Position numbers and translations under genes: made by a program
NCBI GenBank assembly: GCA_947002045.1
Contig: CAMQJB010000008.1
Coordinates: 1 to 64,000 of the forward strand
DNA: 64,000 bases
Direction of reading: 5' to 3'
DNA from: an uncultured Collinsella sp.
Lineage (GTDB): Bacteria > Actinomycetota > Coriobacteriia > Coriobacteriales > Coriobacteriaceae
The notes under the pieces: generated by a model
What the model was told of the DNA's origin: nothing
The model's database searches: none
What the model saw: the letters and a program-made list of their open reading frames with translations, nothing else
Shown: positions 32,078 through 41,115 of the stretch, piece after piece
How the letters are laid out: every line of letters begins with the position of its first letter
How positions within the stretch are numbered: position 1 is the first letter of the stretch

Positions 32078-33884
32078 CTCCCTCGTATGTATCGAGGTAT
32101 TCCTGCTTGAGCGTCTGCGAGGACGACTCGGTCTTTTCCACGAGCGTGCCGGCCTCGATGAAGTAGAACGAGTCGGTGAGGTCTGCCAGGTCGTCGAGCA
32201 GATGGCTTGAAATGAGCACGCTGCGTCCCCGCTCCACCTCGCTGCGCATCGCGTCGCAGGAGGTTTTCCGCTTTCCCGGATCGAGGCCGTTCAGCGGTTC
32301 ATCGAGGATGAGGTACGGGCAATCGGTCGCTATCGCCATGGCAAGCTTTACCTGCTGCTTCATTCCTGTCGAGAGTTTACGGGTCGGCTTGTCGAGATAT
32401 GGGGAGATTCCGAGGGAGTTGCAGAGCGAGTCGATGTCGGCGGCCGATTTCCACGCCTCCCTAACGAAAGAGAGGTGCTCGCGGGCCGATAGCGTGGGGT
32501 AGAGATCCGCGCCGCCCGAAGAGCTCAGGTAGACGAGTTCTGCGAATTCGGCTGATCGACGTTGGTAGATTCCGTCTGCCAACAGGCTTCCCGAGCGGAT
32601 GCGGGTGGGAAATTGGCCCGACAGCGCTTCAAGAAGGGTGGTTTTCCCCGAGCCGTTGGGAGCGACGAGCCCCGCCGCCGTTCCCGGGCCCAAGGAAAGC
32701 GATCCGATCGAAAGTATCGTCGTGCTCCCGTATCCCACGCTCACGTCCAGGAGCTCAAGCCCATGGTGCTTTTTAGCGGGTCCAGCCTGTTTGGGCGAAC
32801 GCGTCACAACGGCGCCGACCGCGAAAAGGACCGCGACGTATACCAGGGCCACGGCAAGCATCGATGCGCCGCCCGAACCGGAGCCAATGAATTCTGTCGG
32901 GAAGCATCCTACGTAACCCGTTGCCTCGATAGGCGAGAACACGGCCAGCGGCAGGAGCTCGAGCGCGGCATTATGCCCCAGTGCCGAATCGGACAATAAC
33001 GGGAATGCCGGGGCCGCGACAAGCAACGCGGAGGTAAGGGGGCCCGCGAAGACGCGCCTCGTTGCGGTCGATAGGACGACGGAACAAACGGATATCAAGG
33101 TTCCACCCGCGAGCAGCGCGAGAAGTATGGTCGTGAAGACGTTTCCCGCGGTCGTGGTAGTGAGCGCGCCGTCATGGAAGAAGGCGATCGGGTACCCGAT
33201 CTGCCCGAAGCCGTTTAGGGCCAAGGCGTAAATACTCCCGGGCGCAAGGCCGGCGAGGAGCATCGCGGTCCCCGCGCCAATTATCGAAAACACGGTTTGG
33301 ATAAGGCGCCGGAATTTGGGCACGGGCGCCTTTGCCGCCAGGGTCCCGGGCCTTGTGGCGCCGAGCACGAGTATCGACGAGAGAAGGAAGGGGATGAAGG
33401 GAAGGAAGGACGGCGCCTGGGCAATGGCGTAGGGCAGGAAGGAGAGGAACGGCAGGTCGTTTGCGGAGGCCGGGATATCCGCGATGCCGGAGCTGCTCAG
33501 AGCGCGGCAATATGCGAGCTCTGCGTCATTGGTCTCCTGGTCCCCCACGATGGACCCGGATTGGAAGCCCTCGTCCATGAGCGCGTAGTAGCTCTCGGCA
33601 GAGTCGAGAAAGGCGGCGTCGGTTTGAGCGGCGAGGGCGGCGTTCGCGTATCTTGCAAGCTCAGCGTCATCTTGCTGCTCTGGCGATAGGTCTGTGCCGC
33701 TGGCCTGGGGCGCGCGCGTATTGAATGCGTCGACAAAGCCCTGCATGCCCTGCTTCATAAAGAAGGGGCCGTAGATGGGTGAATTGAACGCAATGGGGAC
33801 GGAAAAGGCTGCAGCAAGAACGAGCGTGGAAATCCATACGGCCTTGTCTCTTAGGATTAGTTTGAGAAGAAGTCGACAGTACAT
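32070..33884 (-). CDS. fused ABC-2-type permease and ATPase
   Basis: A 604-residue transporter with the permease first and the ATPase last in one chain. A first helix (VLAAAFSVPIAF) is followed by an exported loop of about 130 residues and then five or more helices up to about residue 350. The ATPase (about 370-604) has APNGSGKTT, LSTGMKQQVKLAMAIA and YLILDEPLNGLD, the CcmA/bacteriocin-export type. Fusion of an ABC-2 permease to its ATPase in this order is uncommon; most have separate genes. Substrate is unknown; bacteriocin export or self-protection is inferred from neighbours. AGGTG lies 9 bases before the ATG. Confidence 0.8.
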   Translation of the reverse strand: MYCRLLLKLILRDKAVWISTLVLAAAFSVPIAFNSPIYGPFFMKQGMQGFVDAFNTRAPQASGTDLSPEQQDDAELARYANAALAAQTDAAFLDSAESYYALMDEGFQSGSIVGDQETNDAELAYCRALSSSGIADIPASANDLPFLSFLPYAIAQAPSFLPFIPFLLSSILVLGATRPGTLAAKAPVPKFRRLIQTVFSIIGAGTAMLLAGLAPGSIYALALNGFGQIGYPIAFFHDGALTTTTAGNVFTTILLALLAGGTLISVCSVVLSTATRRVFAGPLTSALLVAAPAFPLLSDSALGHNAALELLPLAVFSPIEATGYVGCFPTEFIGSGSGGASMLAVALVYVAVLFAVGAVVTRSPKQAGPAKKHHGLELLDVSVGYGSTTILSIGSLSLGPGTAAGLVAPNGSGKTTLLEALSGQFPTRIRSGSLLADGIYQRRSAEFAELVYLSSSGGADLYPTLSAREHLSFVREAWKSAADIDSLCNSLGISPYLDKPTRKLSTGMKQQVKLAMAIATDCPYLILDEPLNGLDPGKRKTSCDAMRSEVERGRSVLISSHLLDDLADLTDSFYFIEAGTLVEKTESSSQTLKQEYLDTYEGGE

Positions 33885-34192
33885 TCAGAAGCACCTGCAT
33901 TCCTCAAAGAATCGTTTGATTAAAAGTAACAGATTGAATGAAGATGCGCGCGGCGGGGGCGAGGCGAATGGCTGAACGGTATCGATATGCGGGTTTAACG
34001 GCATATCGACCGCATAGATTATTAACTCGCATTTCTAACAGTTAAGGAGACGGGTGCTTTCCAGCACACTCCTTCGATGATGCCTTCCGCTAGTTGCTAT
34101 GCCGGTTTCAGCCAACAAAGAATGTGCCCGGGCGCTCAGGTTCACCGTTAGCGTTGGCAACATATGAGATGATGCACACGCGCAACAAAAAC
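33885..34192. other. intergenic region with two palindromes
   Basis: About 310 bases without a gene. CGATATGC (33983-33990) / GCATATCG (34001-34008) is an 8-bp inverted repeat that could be an operator for the leftward ABC operon. AAGGAG..GTGCT (34044-34056) / AGCAC..CTCCTT (34063-34074) is a second hairpin. Confidence 0.4.
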
Positions 34193-34249
34193 GTGTACAT
34201 CACCCTCCAAAACCGACATTTTTCGACATGTTTGGAGGCTGATGTACAT
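34193..34249. repeat. 57-base palindrome upstream of pgsA
   Basis: TGTACATCA (34194-34202) pairs with TGATGTACA (34240-34248), and CCTCCAAA (34204-34211) with TTTGGAGG (34231-34238). The loop contains ACATTTTTCGACAT. It lies about 130 bases before the pgsA start and could form a leader hairpin or be a mobile palindrome; there is no T-run. Confidence 0.65.
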
Positions 34250-34376
34250 AAATGTGAGTTCCCGCCCCGCCAACAACACCCTCCACATGTCTGGACTCTC
34301 TATGCTCTCGCTGGATAGACATCGCCAGAACGGGTATAGTATCGAAAGTTTTGTCGTTTACCAGCGGGGGAGTCCT

Positions 34377-35081
34377 GTGGGCATCAAAAAGAAGATCAAA
34401 AAGGAGCTTATCGGCACTTCCGATTACCCGTCGAATAAGATCTTCACGATCTCCAATTTCATTACCTTCACGCGCCTGATCCTCACGCTGGTCTTCCTGT
34501 ACCTGTTTGTGACGGACAACAACCGTGTCGTCGCCATCGTCATCTATGCCATCGCGGCCTCCACCGACTGGATGGACGGCCAGATTGCCCGCATGACCAA
34601 AACGGTCTCGTGGCTCGGCAAGGTTATGGATCCCATCTGCGACCGCGCCCTGCTGTTTACCGGCGTGTTGGGCCTGGTAGTCCGCGGCGAGCTTCCCATC
34701 TGGGTCTGCGTGCTCATCATCGGCCGCGATATTTACCTGGGAATCGGCACGCTCATCGTGCGCCGCTATCATCGCCGTCCCATCGACGTAGTTTTTCCTG
34801 GCAAGATTGCCACGGCGCTGCTTATGACCGGCTTCTCGCTCATGCTGCTGGGCTTTCCCACTGTGGATGGCTGGCATCTACTGCCCGCTACGTTCACGGC
34901 CTTCCCGGGCCTCAACGGCAGCCCGGTTCCGCTTGGCATCTTCTTTGTATACGGCGGCGTCATCTTCTCCATGCTCACCGCCGTCATCTATTCCATTAAG
35001 GGTGGAGCGGCCATTAAACAGGCTATCGCACATCCCGAGGACGAAGACATCGACTTTCTTAACCCCGAAATCGAAGATTAA
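34377..35081 (+). CDS. pgsA: CDP-alcohol phosphatidyltransferase (PgsA-like), first copy
   Basis: A 234-residue membrane enzyme, probably CDP-diacylglycerol-glycerol-3-phosphate 3-phosphatidyltransferase. The signature DWMDGQIAR ... GKVMDPICDR (DGx2ARx8Gx3Dx3D) is intact. Several membrane helices are present. Upstream in-frame codons exist, but GTG 34377 is preferred: GGGGGAG lies 4 bases before it and the protein then begins with the basic GIKKKIKKEL. It precedes FHA and MerR genes, as pgsA2 does near garA in mycobacteria. A second PgsA-like protein is at 55372, so this one may use another alcohol, such as inositol phosphate. Confidence 0.85.
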   Translation: MGIKKKIKKELIGTSDYPSNKIFTISNFITFTRLILTLVFLYLFVTDNNRVVAIVIYAIAASTDWMDGQIARMTKTVSWLGKVMDPICDRALLFTGVLGLVVRGELPIWVCVLIIGRDIYLGIGTLIVRRYHRRPIDVVFPGKIATALLMTGFSLMLLGFPTVDGWHLLPATFTAFPGLNGSPVPLGIFFVYGGVIFSMLTAVIYSIKGGAAIKQAIAHPEDEDIDFLNPEIED

Positions 35082-35147
35082 GTCATTGGGGTATGATTAT
35101 GTACAGTTCATTCTTTGCGGCATGTCCGCGTTAAGTTAGGGGTTGTC

Positions 35148-35582
35148 ATGGACAACATGGTTAACAATATGCCTCAGAACGATAAGGCCTCAGACGCCAC
35201 CTGTGTTTTCCGCGTTCCTTCGAGCGATGTCACCGTTCCCGACCTCATGGCCAACGTGCACATCACCGCGCCCGTGTTGTCTATCGTCAAGGGCCCGCAG
35301 ACCGGCGCCGCCTTTGAGCTCGAGGACAATGTGACCACCATCGGCCGCGATCCCGCCAACGGCATCTTCCTCAACGACATGACCGTGTCGCGTAGCCACG
35401 CGCGCATTATTCGCGAGGGTCTGGGGGCCCGTATTGAGGACCTGGGCTCGCTCAACGGTACGTGGGTTGACGGCGCTATCGTCAACGGCGCCCCGTTGCA
35501 CGATGGCTCTTCCGTCCAGATCGGTACGTTTACGCTCATCTACCACGAGAGCACGCCGGAGCGCATCGAAACCGGTGAGTAG
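35148..35582 (+). CDS. FHA-domain protein (GarA/OdhI-like)
   Basis: A 144-residue protein with a C-terminal forkhead-associated domain: TIGRDPANGIFLND, VSRSHARI and GSLNGTWVDG (about 62-110), all residues that contact phospho-Thr. The N-terminal 45 residues are a flexible tail, as in GarA/OdhI, but a clear ETTS phospho-motif is not seen. It likely reads Ser/Thr-kinase signals. The MerR gene follows 3 bases later, the usual actinobacterial pairing. Start at ATG 35148, with AGGGG upstream. Confidence 0.85.
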   Translation: MDNMVNNMPQNDKASDATCVFRVPSSDVTVPDLMANVHITAPVLSIVKGPQTGAAFELEDNVTTIGRDPANGIFLNDMTVSRSHARIIREGLGARIEDLGSLNGTWVDGAIVNGAPLHDGSSVQIGTFTLIYHESTPERIETGE

Positions 35583-35585
35583 GGC

Positions 35586-36470
35586 ATGGCCGAACGCAAT
35601 TATCTGAGTATCGGCCAGGTCGTCAATCTACTTCGAGGCGCATACCCCGATCTTTCGAACTCAAAAATTAGATTTCTCGAAGATGAGGGGCTCATCACCC
35701 CTCATCGTACGCCTAAGGGATATCGTCAGTACTCCAAAGAGGACGTTGACCGCCTGGAGGTCATTCTGCACCTCCAGAAGACTCGCTACATGCCGCTCAA
35801 CGTGATCAAGCAGCGCCTGGAAAACGCCACGGACCTGTCTACGCTCGCCTACGAGGTGGGCCTGTTGTCCGATGTTCCGCTTAAGACGGAGCCCAAGGAG
35901 ACCAAGCAAAAGCTGCATCCCATCGAGACGATTCCCGACATGCTCGGTGTTGAGATCTCGTTTATCCGCTCCCTTGCCGAGAACGATCTTATTCGCATCA
36001 TCAAGAGCCCGCAGAACCGAGAACTCGTCGATGGCCGAGATTTCCCGATTATCCGTTACTGCTCGGAGCTGTCGCGCTTCCACATTGAGCCGCGCAACCT
36101 GCGCCAGTACGTATCGTCGGCAAACCGCGAGTCTTCGATGTTTGAGCAGGTGCTCGTGAGCATGCTCGGCATGGATACTTCCGACGACGAGCGCGATGCC
36201 AAGCTCGAGCGTGCATTTAAGAAGCTGCATGACCTCACCGAGGGCGTCCATACCGCTCTGCTCAAGAACCGTGTATTTGAGTCACTCAACGCCGTGGTGG
36301 AGGATGCCGATATCGATGCCCTCGACGAGGAGATCGCACGCTCCGAGTCAACCAAGGCCAAAAGCGAAGAGGCATCTACCTCCGCGGTCCCCGTGCGTGA
36401 GGAATCCCTCGTGCAGCCGCTCAAAGTTATTGCCCCCTCGCACGCCGCCACCGCCAGCGCGAACAAATAG
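35586..36470 (+). CDS. MerR-family regulator (FtsR-like)
   Basis: A 294-residue protein with an N-terminal MerR winged helix (YLSIGQVVNLL ... IRFLEDEGLI, then GYRQYSKEDVDRLEVIL) and a second half predicted to be helical. Length and position next to an FHA gene match the actinobacterial MerR group that includes FtsR, a regulator of cell-division genes. No Cys cluster for metals is seen. The C-terminal 45 residues are low-complexity and acidic. It is translated from the same message as the FHA gene. Confidence 0.8.
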   Translation: MAERNYLSIGQVVNLLRGAYPDLSNSKIRFLEDEGLITPHRTPKGYRQYSKEDVDRLEVILHLQKTRYMPLNVIKQRLENATDLSTLAYEVGLLSDVPLKTEPKETKQKLHPIETIPDMLGVEISFIRSLAENDLIRIIKSPQNRELVDGRDFPIIRYCSELSRFHIEPRNLRQYVSSANRESSMFEQVLVSMLGMDTSDDERDAKLERAFKKLHDLTEGVHTALLKNRVFESLNAVVEDADIDALDEEIARSESTKAKSEEASTSAVPVREESLVQPLKVIAPSHAATASANK

Positions 36471-36508
36471 ACGCTGCCGCAAACCATCCTCCCCTGAAAG
36501 GTCATGCC

Positions 36509-37039
36509 ATGTACGACTTCGAATCTCACATCGTCGACATCCCCGACTATCCCGAGCCCGGAGTCGTCTTTAAGGACATCACGCCGCTCTTTGGTAATCC
36601 CGAAGCGCTAAAGGCCATGGTAGATGCCCTGGCCGAGCATTTTGCCGGCATGGGCATCACCAAGGTCGTGGGTCCCGAGGCTCGCGGCTTTATGGTCGGC
36701 GTGCCCGTGGCCGTCGCCCTGGGCGCTGGCTTTGTGCCCGCACGCAAGCCGGGCAAGCTGCCTCGCAAGACGGTGAGCGAGAGCTACGAGCTCGAATATG
36801 GCACCGACTCTATCGAGATCCACGCCGATGCCATTACCTCTAAAGATACCGTGTTGATTCTGGACGACTTGGTCGCGACGGGCGGAACCGTCGAGGCAAC
36901 AGGTAAACTGGTGCGAGATATGGGCGCAAAGCTTGTGGGTTACGGTTGTATCCTCGAGCTTGCGTTTCTTAACCCGCGCAAGAAGCTCACGCCTTCCAAT
37001 GAGGACGTCGAGCTCTTTAGCCTGGTAACGGTGGACTAG
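36509..37039 (+). CDS. apt: adenine phosphoribosyltransferase
   Basis: A 176-residue purine salvage enzyme making AMP from adenine and PRPP. N-terminal IPDYPEPGVVFKDITPL, GPEARGFMVG (about 50), ARKPGKLPRKT and the PRPP loop LILDDLVATGGT (about 113) are all present. Length is typical. GAAAGG lies before the ATG. Confidence 0.95.
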   Translation: MYDFESHIVDIPDYPEPGVVFKDITPLFGNPEALKAMVDALAEHFAGMGITKVVGPEARGFMVGVPVAVALGAGFVPARKPGKLPRKTVSESYELEYGTDSIEIHADAITSKDTVLILDDLVATGGTVEATGKLVRDMGAKLVGYGCILELAFLNPRKKLTPSNEDVELFSLVTVD

Positions 37040-37071
37040 CCGCTACCCTTAGATACCGGAAAGGAAGCTCC

Positions 37072-38178
37072 ATGCGCACAGCAAATACGCACAAAAACAT
37101 GGCACGCTGCGCTGCTACGGCAACCCTCGCTTGTGTTTTGGGCCTGGGCCTCGCGGCTCCGGCCTATGCTGATACCGCATCCGACCTTGCCGCTGCTCGT
37201 ACCAAACTCGAGCAGATCGGCACGCAAACCCAGCAAATTCATGAAGAACTCTCCGCACAGACGCAGGAGCTTGATCAGACTGCAGGCGAGATCACGCAAA
37301 AGCAGCAAGAGATTGCCGAGGGCCAGGCAAAGCTTTCGAGCTACGTTGCCGGTGAGTACAAGACCGGCGGTCTGAGTCTCCTTCAGGTTCTGACGGGCGT
37401 CGACGATCTGGGCGACATGCTCAACCGTCTGTTCTATTACGGCAAGGTTTCCGACAAGCAGGCCCAGACCATTCAGGATGTCAAGGACCTTAAGCAGCAG
37501 CTCACCGATAAGCAGGCCGAGCAGGAGAAGAACGTCGCCGCGACGCAGAAGAAGGTCGACGAGCTCAACGCCCAGCAGGCTGAGGCCCAGAGTGTCGTGA
37601 GCTCCCTGGACTCCCAGCTGCAGGCCGAGCTTGCCGCCGAGGCTGAAGCCAACGCAGCACTTCAGGCCGGCATTAACGCCAGCACCGCCGAGAAGGCTAC
37701 GGTGAGCAACGACACCGCCGGTACGACTGAGAACACCAACGATGGCGGCAATACGCCCGCGCCCACTCCTACGCCCGCTCCGGCCCCTACGCCGCAGCCC
37801 GCCCCGGCTCCGGCTCCGGCTCCGACGCCTTCCGCACCGAACCAGTCTGTTGACGGCGGCTCCGTTGTTTCGCGTGCCTACAGCAAGCTGGGTTGCGCTT
37901 ATTCCTGGGGCGGCATTGGACCGGACAGCTTTGACTGCTCCGGTTTTGTAAGCTACTGTCTCACGGGCCGCTACTGCCGTCTGGGCACCACCGGCACCTT
38001 CATGGGTTGGACCCGCGTGTCCGACCCGCAACCGGGCGATGTCGTGGTTAACTCCTACCATACTGGCATCTATATCGGTAATGGTCAGATGATCCATGCT
38101 TCCGACTACAAGACGGGCGTCATCATCAGCTCCGTCGCAGCCGGCATGAACAACAACTACATTTTCGTGCGCTACTAA
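37072..38178 (+). CDS. secreted NlpC/P60 peptidoglycan hydrolase
   Basis: A 368-residue secreted protein. It has a signal peptide ending near PAYA-DTAS, a long coiled coil (about 38-205, Gln/Ala/Glu-rich) as in RipA- or PcsB-type division hydrolases, and a Pro-Ala linker of repeated PAP/PTP units (about 225-260). The NlpC/P60 domain begins at VVSRAYSKLGCAYSWGG. The catalytic Cys is in FDCSGFVSYC (about 288) and the His in YHTGIYIG (about 328). It probably cleaves stem peptides during cell separation. Confidence 0.9.
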   Translation: MRTANTHKNMARCAATATLACVLGLGLAAPAYADTASDLAAARTKLEQIGTQTQQIHEELSAQTQELDQTAGEITQKQQEIAEGQAKLSSYVAGEYKTGGLSLLQVLTGVDDLGDMLNRLFYYGKVSDKQAQTIQDVKDLKQQLTDKQAEQEKNVAATQKKVDELNAQQAEAQSVVSSLDSQLQAELAAEAEANAALQAGINASTAEKATVSNDTAGTTENTNDGGNTPAPTPTPAPAPTPQPAPAPAPAPTPSAPNQSVDGGSVVSRAYSKLGCAYSWGGIGPDSFDCSGFVSYCLTGRYCRLGTTGTFMGWTRVSDPQPGDVVVNSYHTGIYIGNGQMIHASDYKTGVIISSVAAGMNNNYIFVRY

Positions 38179-38202
38179 GTCACTCTGTATAGCAAACGAA
38201 TG

Positions 38203-38240
38203 TGAACCTCGTGGCCTTTGGGCTGCGAGGTTCATTTATT
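38203..38240 (+). terminator. terminator after the NlpC/P60 gene
   Basis: TGAACCTCG (38203-38211) / CGAGGTTCA (38226-38234) with a 14-base loop, then TTTATTT. Confidence 0.8.
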
Positions 38241-38353
38241 TGTGACCGTGCTCCATACATGACCCCAATGAGCTAGTTTTCAATACTAGATGCACGTTTC
38301 AAAGGTAAGCAAGATGGCTATAATAAATGAGAAACATCTAGAAAGGACCCTCT

Positions 38354-39220
38354 ATGAGCTGGGCACTTATCTCCGATTCGAGCTGCAACCTCCGCGATTG
38401 GCAACCGACCGCGCCCCATACCACCTTTGCATTTGCACCCCTCAAAATTCGAGTGGGGGAGCGCGAGTTCGTCGATGACCTCACGCTCGATGTTCACGAA
38501 CTCAATTGCGCCGTGCAGGCGGAGTCGAGCGCTTCTTCGAGCGCCTGTCCGAGCGTAGGCGAGTGGACCGAACTCTTTAGGCTTGCCGACAAGACGATTT
38601 GCATGCCCATCTCCGAGGGAGTCTCGGGAAGCTACAATGCCGCGGCCACCGCACGTGACATGGTGCTTGCCGAGGAGCCGGACCGTCAGATTCATTTGGT
38701 TAACTCGCGAGCCGCAGGTGGCAAAATGGATTTGATCTTCCTGCTGTTCGACCGCTATCTTGCAAGCAACCCAGATGCCTCCTTTGAGGACGCCTGCGCC
38801 TATTTCGATAGCTTGGAGCAGAACAGCAAGATCCTCTTTAGTTTGTGCAATTACGAAAACCTTGCGAAGGCCGGACGTATCCCTAAGGCGGCCGGCGTTA
38901 TTGCTAACAAGCTCAATATCCGCATTTTGGGCACGGCGAGCGAAGCGGGCAAAATTGAACTCGTTGGTCACACCCGCGGCGAAAAGAAGATGCTCACCAA
39001 GATTGTCGACACCATGGAGGCCGAAGGCTTTACTGGCGGCGAGGTCGTAATCGACCATGTCGAAAATGAGGCGGGCGCCCAGGCACTTGCCAGCCGCATT
39101 GTGGAGCATTGGCCCGGTTCCAAGACCATCATCATGCCCTGCAACGGACTGGATTCATACTATGCCGAGATGCACGGGCTCATTATCGGCTACGGCATGG
39201 TCGTTGCTTCGGGCCGATAA
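38354..39220 (+). CDS. DegV family fatty-acid-binding protein
   Basis: A 288-residue protein of the DegV/FakB type, which holds a fatty acid for phosphorylation by FakA. The first strand ends ALISDSSCNL, PISEGVSGSYNAA (about 90) holds the carboxylate-binding residues, and GKIELVGHTRGEKKML follows. The Cys pair near residues 58-65 is unusual but not in the binding site. AAAGGA lies before the ATG. A fakA gene is not in the window. Confidence 0.85.
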   Translation: MSWALISDSSCNLRDWQPTAPHTTFAFAPLKIRVGEREFVDDLTLDVHELNCAVQAESSASSSACPSVGEWTELFRLADKTICMPISEGVSGSYNAAATARDMVLAEEPDRQIHLVNSRAAGGKMDLIFLLFDRYLASNPDASFEDACAYFDSLEQNSKILFSLCNYENLAKAGRIPKAAGVIANKLNIRILGTASEAGKIELVGHTRGEKKMLTKIVDTMEAEGFTGGEVVIDHVENEAGAQALASRIVEHWPGSKTIIMPCNGLDSYYAEMHGLIIGYGMVVASGR

Positions 39221-39240
39221 AATCCAACTAAACAAAAACA

Positions 39241-39285
39241 CGGGCGGGACAAAGTGTCTGATGACTCTTTGTCCCGCCCGTCTTG
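39241..39285. terminator. bidirectional terminator between degV and the DUF1836 gene
   Basis: A perfect 14-bp stem (39241-39254 and 39267-39280; CGGGCGGGACAAAG) with a 12-base loop. A-rich sequence on one side and TCTTGT on the other allow use in both directions between convergent genes. Confidence 0.8.
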
Positions 39286-39293
39286 TACGTCGG

Positions 39294-39905
39294 CTAGCTA
39301 TTAAACCCGTTGAACTTTAGGTAGCTCATTAGATACGCCTTCGATACAAAAGACGATACCGCGCTGCGTACGAGCAGCGACTCGCGTGTGACCTGATGAG
39401 CCGTATCGGGTACAGGAACCTGCTCAATGGAAAAAGCCGCGCGAATCGATGCCTCGAGCTGATCAATCACATAATCAAAGGCGGTCGGTGCATCATAGCT
39501 CAGGCGCTGAATGTTAAAGAGTGCCTGAACCGCTGCGATGGGCAGCACCTGCTTAAAGATACAAATGGAGATGAGACGCGCAATCTGCTCACGGCCATAC
39601 TGCTTTTTAACCGGAGCAGGAACGAGACCGACCTTCACGTAGTTATTGATCATCGATGGTGTGATAATGGGCTGCTCTACGCAAATCGAAAGCGGCTCCA
39701 TCCACAGCGCAACATATTCAATAACCTGATCGCGATAGAGCGTTACGTTGGGCAGCTGGTCATAGCGTGGCAGGCTCAAAGCGTTGAGCTTACCCACCAT
39801 ATCGGACTGAATAAATGCATCCGGCAGCACCGTCGGCTGAATATCCTCCGGCTTAATGCTGACCGATGTATCGGACATCGGGATAACATGTTTGACGTGG
39901 TTCAT
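39294..39905 (-). CDS. DUF1836 protein
   Basis: A 203-residue protein. The centre (TPSMINNYVKVGLVPAPVKK ... YGREQIARLISICIFKQVL, about 80-120) matches DUF1836, a MerR-like winged helix without a dimer coil. It is likely a DNA-binding regulator; targets are unknown. The start is supported by GGAGGATCC before the ATG. It shares a terminator with degV, which points the other way. Confidence 0.82.
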   Translation of the reverse strand: MNHVKHVIPMSDTSVSIKPEDIQPTVLPDAFIQSDMVGKLNALSLPRYDQLPNVTLYRDQVIEYVALWMEPLSICVEQPIITPSMINNYVKVGLVPAPVKKQYGREQIARLISICIFKQVLPIAAVQALFNIQRLSYDAPTAFDYVIDQLEASIRAAFSIEQVPVPDTAHQVTRESLLVRSAVSSFVSKAYLMSYLKFNGFNS

Positions 39906-40059
39906 AAGGATCCTCCGTTCGTTATCTATATTGTATTCTAGGTCATCTAGTTTTGCATATCACATAGCCGCTAAGTAAAAGTGGTTTGACAGCACATTGA
40001 TGCACTGCCCAACCACTTTGTTTGAAGATAACAACCTTACATAAGATATATTATCGTAC

Positions 40060-40998
40060 TTATCCGCGTAAGAAAGCGTATGCGCTGGTAGCCGCTATAG
40101 CTCCGTCCGAAACGGCGGTCACAACTTGGCGTAAACGCTTGGAGCGAATATCGCCGGCGGCAAATAAGCCAGGTGTGCGGGTGGCCATCGATTCGGCGGT
40201 CACAATACCGCCGTCGGGCGCCAGATCTACCAGATGCTCTACAAGCTCGGTATGGGGCTGCGTGCCAGCAAAGACAAAAATGCCAAACGAACCAGGATCA
40301 AAGGACTCAGCGTGCATTTCACTAGTCGCATTGTCCTTAAACGTGATTGTCGTGGGCATCGCCTCACCAGAAAGCTCAACAATACTAGTTTGGTACCTAA
40401 CTGAAATATTATCTTTTGCGAGCACCTTTTGAACCACGCCATCGGGGGCACGGAACTGATCGCGGCGCAAGACGATGGTCACGCTACTGGCGATTTCTGA
40501 CAAGAACAGGGCTTCCTCGCAGGCAGCATTACCGCCACCGATGACAAAGACCTGTTTACCGCGAAAGAACATGCCATCGCACGTCGCGCAATAAGAAACG
40601 CCACGACCGCGATACGTATCCTCGCCAACAAAACCAGCAGATCGCGGCGTGGCACCCATGCAAGCGATAACGCTCGAGGCCAGCGTATCGCCCATATCGT
40701 GATGCACCGTAAACAGCGCCGCATCCGCATCGTAATCGATACCCGTAACCATGCTCCATGTAACCTTTGCTCCCAGGCCCTCTGCATGTTGCTGAAACCG
40801 CTCGCCGAGTTCGGCGCCACTCAAGAGCGGAATGCCCGGATAGTTCTCGACCTCATTGGTTGTGGCGATCTGTCCTCCCGACATGCCTTGCTCTATCACG
40901 GTCGTCGTTAGGTTGGCGCGCGCCGCGTAAATGGCTGCAGCATAGCCCGCAGGCCCGCCGCCGATAATCGCAACATCGATCGGCTGATGAGTAGTCAT
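40060..40998 (-). CDS. trxB: thioredoxin reductase
   Basis: A 312-residue FAD/NADPH enzyme that reduces thioredoxin. FAD motif IGGGPAGYAAAIYAAR (about 12-27), active-site CATC in SYCATCDGMFF (about 134), NADPH motif GGGNAACEEA, and the final FAD motif FAAGDIRSKRLRQ. ATG 40998 is preceded by AGGAGGT; the frame is open further upstream but that part has no homology. It is divergent from the glycosyltransferase gene, with about 117 bases of promoter region between. Confidence 0.95.
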   Translation of the reverse strand: MTTHQPIDVAIIGGGPAGYAAAIYAARANLTTTVIEQGMSGGQIATTNEVENYPGIPLLSGAELGERFQQHAEGLGAKVTWSMVTGIDYDADAALFTVHHDMGDTLASSVIACMGATPRSAGFVGEDTYRGRGVSYCATCDGMFFRGKQVFVIGGGNAACEEALFLSEIASSVTIVLRRDQFRAPDGVVQKVLAKDNISVRYQTSIVELSGEAMPTTITFKDNATSEMHAESFDPGSFGIFVFAGTQPHTELVEHLVDLAPDGGIVTAESMATRTPGLFAAGDIRSKRLRQVVTAVSDGAIAATSAYAFLRG

Positions 40999-41115
40999 GA
41001 AGAGACCTCCTGTCGAAAGATTGACGTTCTTTGCGCTCATACCCAAATTTATGCGAACGTGACACTCATGCACTACAATGATTCTCTGTGAAACAAAGAT
41101 GAAGGGGAGATATCG

